This document shows positions 63,089 through 64,000 of a DNA stretch of 64,000 nucleotides, in pieces. The position numbers and the translations under genes are program-made. How positions within the stretch are numbered: position 1 is the first letter of the stretch; each line of letters begins with the position of its first letter. Below the pieces are notes generated by a model. It made no database searches and had not been told where the DNA came from. It saw nothing but the letters and a program-made list of their open reading frames with translations. Source of the DNA: Muribaculaceae bacterium (GTDB taxonomy: Bacteria > Bacteroidota > Bacteroidia > Bacteroidales > Muribaculaceae); the NCBI GenBank assembly GCA_014867205.1, contig WGUO01000001.1, positions 1-64,000 on the forward strand, in the 5' to 3' direction.

Positions 63089-63442
63089 ATGGCAAAAAAA
63101 TTAGACTACGATTATTGTAAGGCTGCCCCTATGCTCGAATGGCTTGGCAACAAGTGGGCGCTGGTGGTTCTCGTGAAGATTTCCGAGAACGGGCCGATGC
63201 GCTTCAACGAGCTCTACCGCAACATCCCGTCGGTGTCGGAGAAGGTACTGTCGCAGGTACTCCGTCAGTTAACGACTGACGGCATAATACGCCGCGAGCT
63301 CTTCCCTGATGTACCTCCGCGCACAGAATATTCCGTGACAGATTTCGGCAAGACCCTTTTGCCACACGTTGAAGCCCTCATCAACTGGGGACGGGAAAAC
63401 TTCGATACAATAATGTCAAACCGTCAGAAATCAGAATATTAA
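63089..63442 (+). CDS. HxlR-family transcriptional regulator
   Basis: The 117-residue winged-helix protein has the family pattern CKAAPMLEWLGNKWALVVLV, GPMRFNELYRNIPSVSEKVL, SQVLRQLTTDGIIRRE and PPRTEYSVTDFGKTLLP. HxlR regulators often respond to aldehydes, quinones or oxidants. The single Cys in YDYCKAAP is at the usual redox-sensing position. It is followed by YciI after one base. Confidence 0.92.
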   Translation: MAKKLDYDYCKAAPMLEWLGNKWALVVLVKISENGPMRFNELYRNIPSVSEKVLSQVLRQLTTDGIIRRELFPDVPPRTEYSVTDFGKTLLPHVEALINWGRENFDTIMSNRQKSEY

Positions 63443-63443
63443 C

Positions 63444-63731
63444 ATGTTCATAGCAATTCTTAAATACAAGAAGCCTCTTGAAGAGGTTGATCGCTTTCTG
63501 CAGGCGCATCGTGATTACCTTGCAGAGCATTATGCCGCCGGCAATTTCATTTCATCAGGTCCTCAGACACCTCGTGTGGGTGGAGTGATTATGATTAAGG
63601 CCGAAAATCGCATTGCGGTGGATGCCATCATTGCGCAAGACCCATTTAACATCAACGGCATTGCAGACTATCAGATAGTCGAGTTTACTCCGACAATGTT
63701 TTGTGATGATATTCTCAAAAATATCCTCTGA
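63444..63731 (+). CDS. YciI-family protein
   Basis: The 95-residue ferredoxin-like protein (MFIAILKYKKPLEEVDRFLQ, AHRDYLAEHYAAGNFISSGP) has the His-Asp pair proposed as active site (HRDYL). FNINGIADYQIVEF is the usual ending. Exact reaction unknown. It is probably co-transcribed with hxlR. Confidence 0.88.
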   Translation: MFIAILKYKKPLEEVDRFLQAHRDYLAEHYAAGNFISSGPQTPRVGGVIMIKAENRIAVDAIIAQDPFNINGIADYQIVEFTPTMFCDDILKNIL

Positions 63732-63733
63732 GT

Positions 63734-63956
63734 ATGCCTTATATATCAATCGAAAGCGGCAGACTGACCGCTGAACAGAAACGGCAGCTGATAGAACGGC
63801 TGACAGCAACAGCCTCCGGGATTACCCATATCCCGATACTGGAATATGGTTTATGGCAAAAATATCGGCGATGTACTCAGTGATGATGAAGGCTTGGCAA
63901 ATATGCGTAACCTCGGCGAGAATATGGCTTGGCTCATAAAACAGTTGAAGGATTGA
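63734..63956 (+). pseudogene. Deletion fusion of a tautomerase and a flavodoxin-like gene
   Basis: The first 34 codons (MPYISIESGRLTAEQKRQLI, ERLTATASGITHIP) are the N-terminus of a 4-oxalocrotonate tautomerase-like protein with Pro2-type start. The frame then changes and ends at 63883. Another frame from about 63846 reads MVYGKNIGDVLSDDEGLANM and RNLGENMAWLIKQLKD, the C-terminus of a flavodoxin or NADPH-dependent FMN reductase. An internal deletion has joined them. Confidence 0.65.
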
Positions 63957-63959
63957 ACT

Positions 63960-64000
63960 ATGGACAAGAACAAAGTATACCCCCGTTCCAATGATAATCA
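63960..64000 (+). CDS. Start of a Vat-like xenobiotic acetyltransferase, cut by the window end
   Basis: Only 13 codons are present: MDKNKVYPRSNDN. This resembles the N-terminus of the left-handed beta-helix acetyltransferases related to Vat (xIYPRTNDKxTVYLKN). It starts 3 bases after the flavodoxin stop. The identification rests on a very short stretch. Confidence 0.4.
   Translation, partial: MDKNKVYPRSNDN

Overview
The window is a chromosomal piece of a Bacteroidales bacterium, most likely from the Muribaculaceae or a close relative. The signs are promoters of the Bacteroidetes type (TTTG, 19 or 20 bases, TAnnTTTG), a DUF4290 gene beside an Asp-type murA, a FeoA-FeoB fusion, outer-membrane barrels and lipoproteins, a tmRNA tag ending in YALAA, and few Shine-Dalgarno sites. 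The genus is inference.

Bases 1-7,921 hold a complete type I-C CRISPR-Cas operon read leftward (cas3-cas5-cas8-cas7-cas4-cas1-cas2). No array is visible past cas2. Divergent from cas3 is one isolated I-C-like repeat with an 18-base guide-like stretch and a terminator. The guide resembles two tandem sites at the cas3 start, each with a TTC PAM-like triplet, and the seed mismatches fall mainly at positions 6 and 12. This looks like a crRNA-like autoregulator of the cas operon and is the main finding.

Bases 8.4-50.1 kb are mostly housekeeping. In order they carry tRNA-Ala; a GH24-like/lipoprotein ORF joined across a ten-base C tract; a GNAT protein; a cluster of hairpins; an XRE regulator behind an octamer-rich AT region; an esterase; rarA; an HAD phosphatase; a COG2509 flavoprotein; tsaB; the DUF4290-murA-rimM-small ORF-OmpA operon; an MFS transporter; gyrA with a TPR gene; clpC; feoAB; the uvrB-ygiQ-S9 peptidase operon; tpiA-SPOR-folE; gdhA; an HtrA protease; a phosphoesterase; nfnAB; a DUF4890-like protein; and tmRNA. 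Long perfect hairpins close most transcription units. Two loci carry the same heptamer tandem repeat.

Beyond the tmRNA (50.1-64 kb) the DNA is accessory and more AT-rich. It has decayed pieces of an integrative conjugative element, then a run of small genes including a CdiI-type immunity protein with no toxin in view and a recurring N-terminal module. Next come a TPR/membrane regulator with an outer-membrane barrel operon and a 43-residue secreted peptide, then a leftward lipoprotein operon with a truncated HU gene. The right end has a radical SAM gene divergent from HxlR and YciI genes, a tautomerase/flavodoxin deletion scar, and the start of a Vat-like acetyltransferase.
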